Origin: Neisseriaceae bacterium
GTDB taxonomy: Bacteria; Pseudomonadota; Gammaproteobacteria; Burkholderiales; Neisseriaceae
Reading direction: 5' to 3'
Assembly: GCA_030151665.1 (NCBI GenBank)
Contig: JASLDB010000288.1
Span: 1-5,217 of the forward strand
DNA length: 5,217 bases
Below, one piece after another: positions 5,084 to 5,217 of this stretch. The position numbers were made by a program, and so were the translations under genes. Numbering within the stretch: position 1 is the first letter of the stretch; every line of letters begins with the position of its first letter. The notes beneath the pieces are model-generated. The model saw only the letters and a program-made list of their open reading frames with translations, was not told the origin of the DNA and did no database searches.

Positions 5084-5107
5084 AGCTCGCTTTAGTGGGC
5101 TTTTTTT
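5084..5107 (+). terminator. Intrinsic terminator of the moron gene
   Basis: A 7-bp stem, AGCTCGC (5084-5090) with GTGGGCT (5095-5101), contains two G-U pairs and closes a TTTA loop. Seven T follow (5101-5107). It starts 12 nt after the moron stop. Its right arm matches the 3444-3469 terminator (GTGGGCT plus T-run). The tape measure ribosome binding site begins 2 nt after the T-run, so late transcripts must read through it. Confidence 0.78.
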
Positions 5108-5120
5108 ATGGGTGATTGAA

Positions 5121-5217
5121 ATGGCTGCTGGCAGCGTACTGATTGATTTAATGCTCAAAACTGGTGCATTTGAAACAGACACCAAAAAAGCAGAGAAGCG
5201 TTGGAATGATATGACGC
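5121..5217 (+). CDS. Tail tape measure protein (3' partial)
   Basis: Only the first 32 codons are in the window: MAAGSVLIDLMLKTGAFETD, then TKKAEKRWNDMT. Openings of the type 'GS...DL...T..FE.D...AEK' are common for siphophage tape measure proteins, which set tail length and line the tube before ejection. GGGTGA at 5110-5115, 5 nt before the ATG, is a good ribosome binding site; an in-frame GTG at 5112 is a less likely start. Position after the G/GT chaperones supports the call. The gene runs beyond the window end, and these proteins are usually many hundreds of residues long. Confidence 0.85.
   Translation, partial: MAAGSVLIDLMLKTGAFETDTKKAEKRWNDMT

Overview
The window is part of a siphovirus-type (HK97/lambda-like, long non-contractile tail) late gene operon, most likely an integrated prophage or temperate phage of a gammaproteobacterium. 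By eye the base composition is low to moderate GC. That, the Proteobacteria-type protein families and the host-like secreted cargo protein fit a Moraxellaceae-like or similar host, but the genus is a guess. No host gene, attachment site, tRNA or integrase lies in the window. All genes are on the + strand.

Layout. 1-945 is the C-terminal part of the portal protein (start lies upstream). 938-1888 is a collagen-like fibre protein with Gly-X-Y blocks, a 46-residue tandem repeat and a CBM5/12-like carbohydrate-binding module. It sits where HK97 has its protease and capsid genes. 1888-3430 is the connector and joining block: gp6-like connector, head-tail adaptor, HK97 gp10-like protein and a DUF3168/tail-completion protein. 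These genes are tightly coupled through TAATG and ATGA overlaps. A hairpin terminator (3444-3469) separates this block from the tail tube gene (3486-3965). Then come the tail assembly chaperones: gpG-like (3977-4312) and a gpT-like extension (to 4623) in the -1 frame, reached through an A AAA AAG slippery heptamer at 4300-4306. The tape measure gene starts at 5121 and runs off the window.

Between the chaperone and the tape measure is a 128-residue secreted protein (4685-5071). It has its own candidate extended -10 promoter, an operator-like palindrome, its own terminator and a different codon usage. This is the structure of a 'moron' (an independently expressed cargo gene), and as I recall it is the same genomic slot in which HK97 carries its superinfection-exclusion gene 15. 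Its sequence pattern resembles the surface-adhesin E family.

How the genes work together: the portal forms the DNA entry vertex. The connector, adaptor, gp10-like and DUF3168 proteins complete the neck and join head to tail. The tube protein polymerises around the tape measure with help from G and GT chaperones. The collagen-like protein probably decorates the virion as a fibre. The moron product probably acts in the periplasm or at the surface of the lysogen rather than in virion assembly. The most notable items are the moron, the programmed frameshift with a long 18-bp hairpin 34 nt downstream, and the head-module collagen/CBM fibre.
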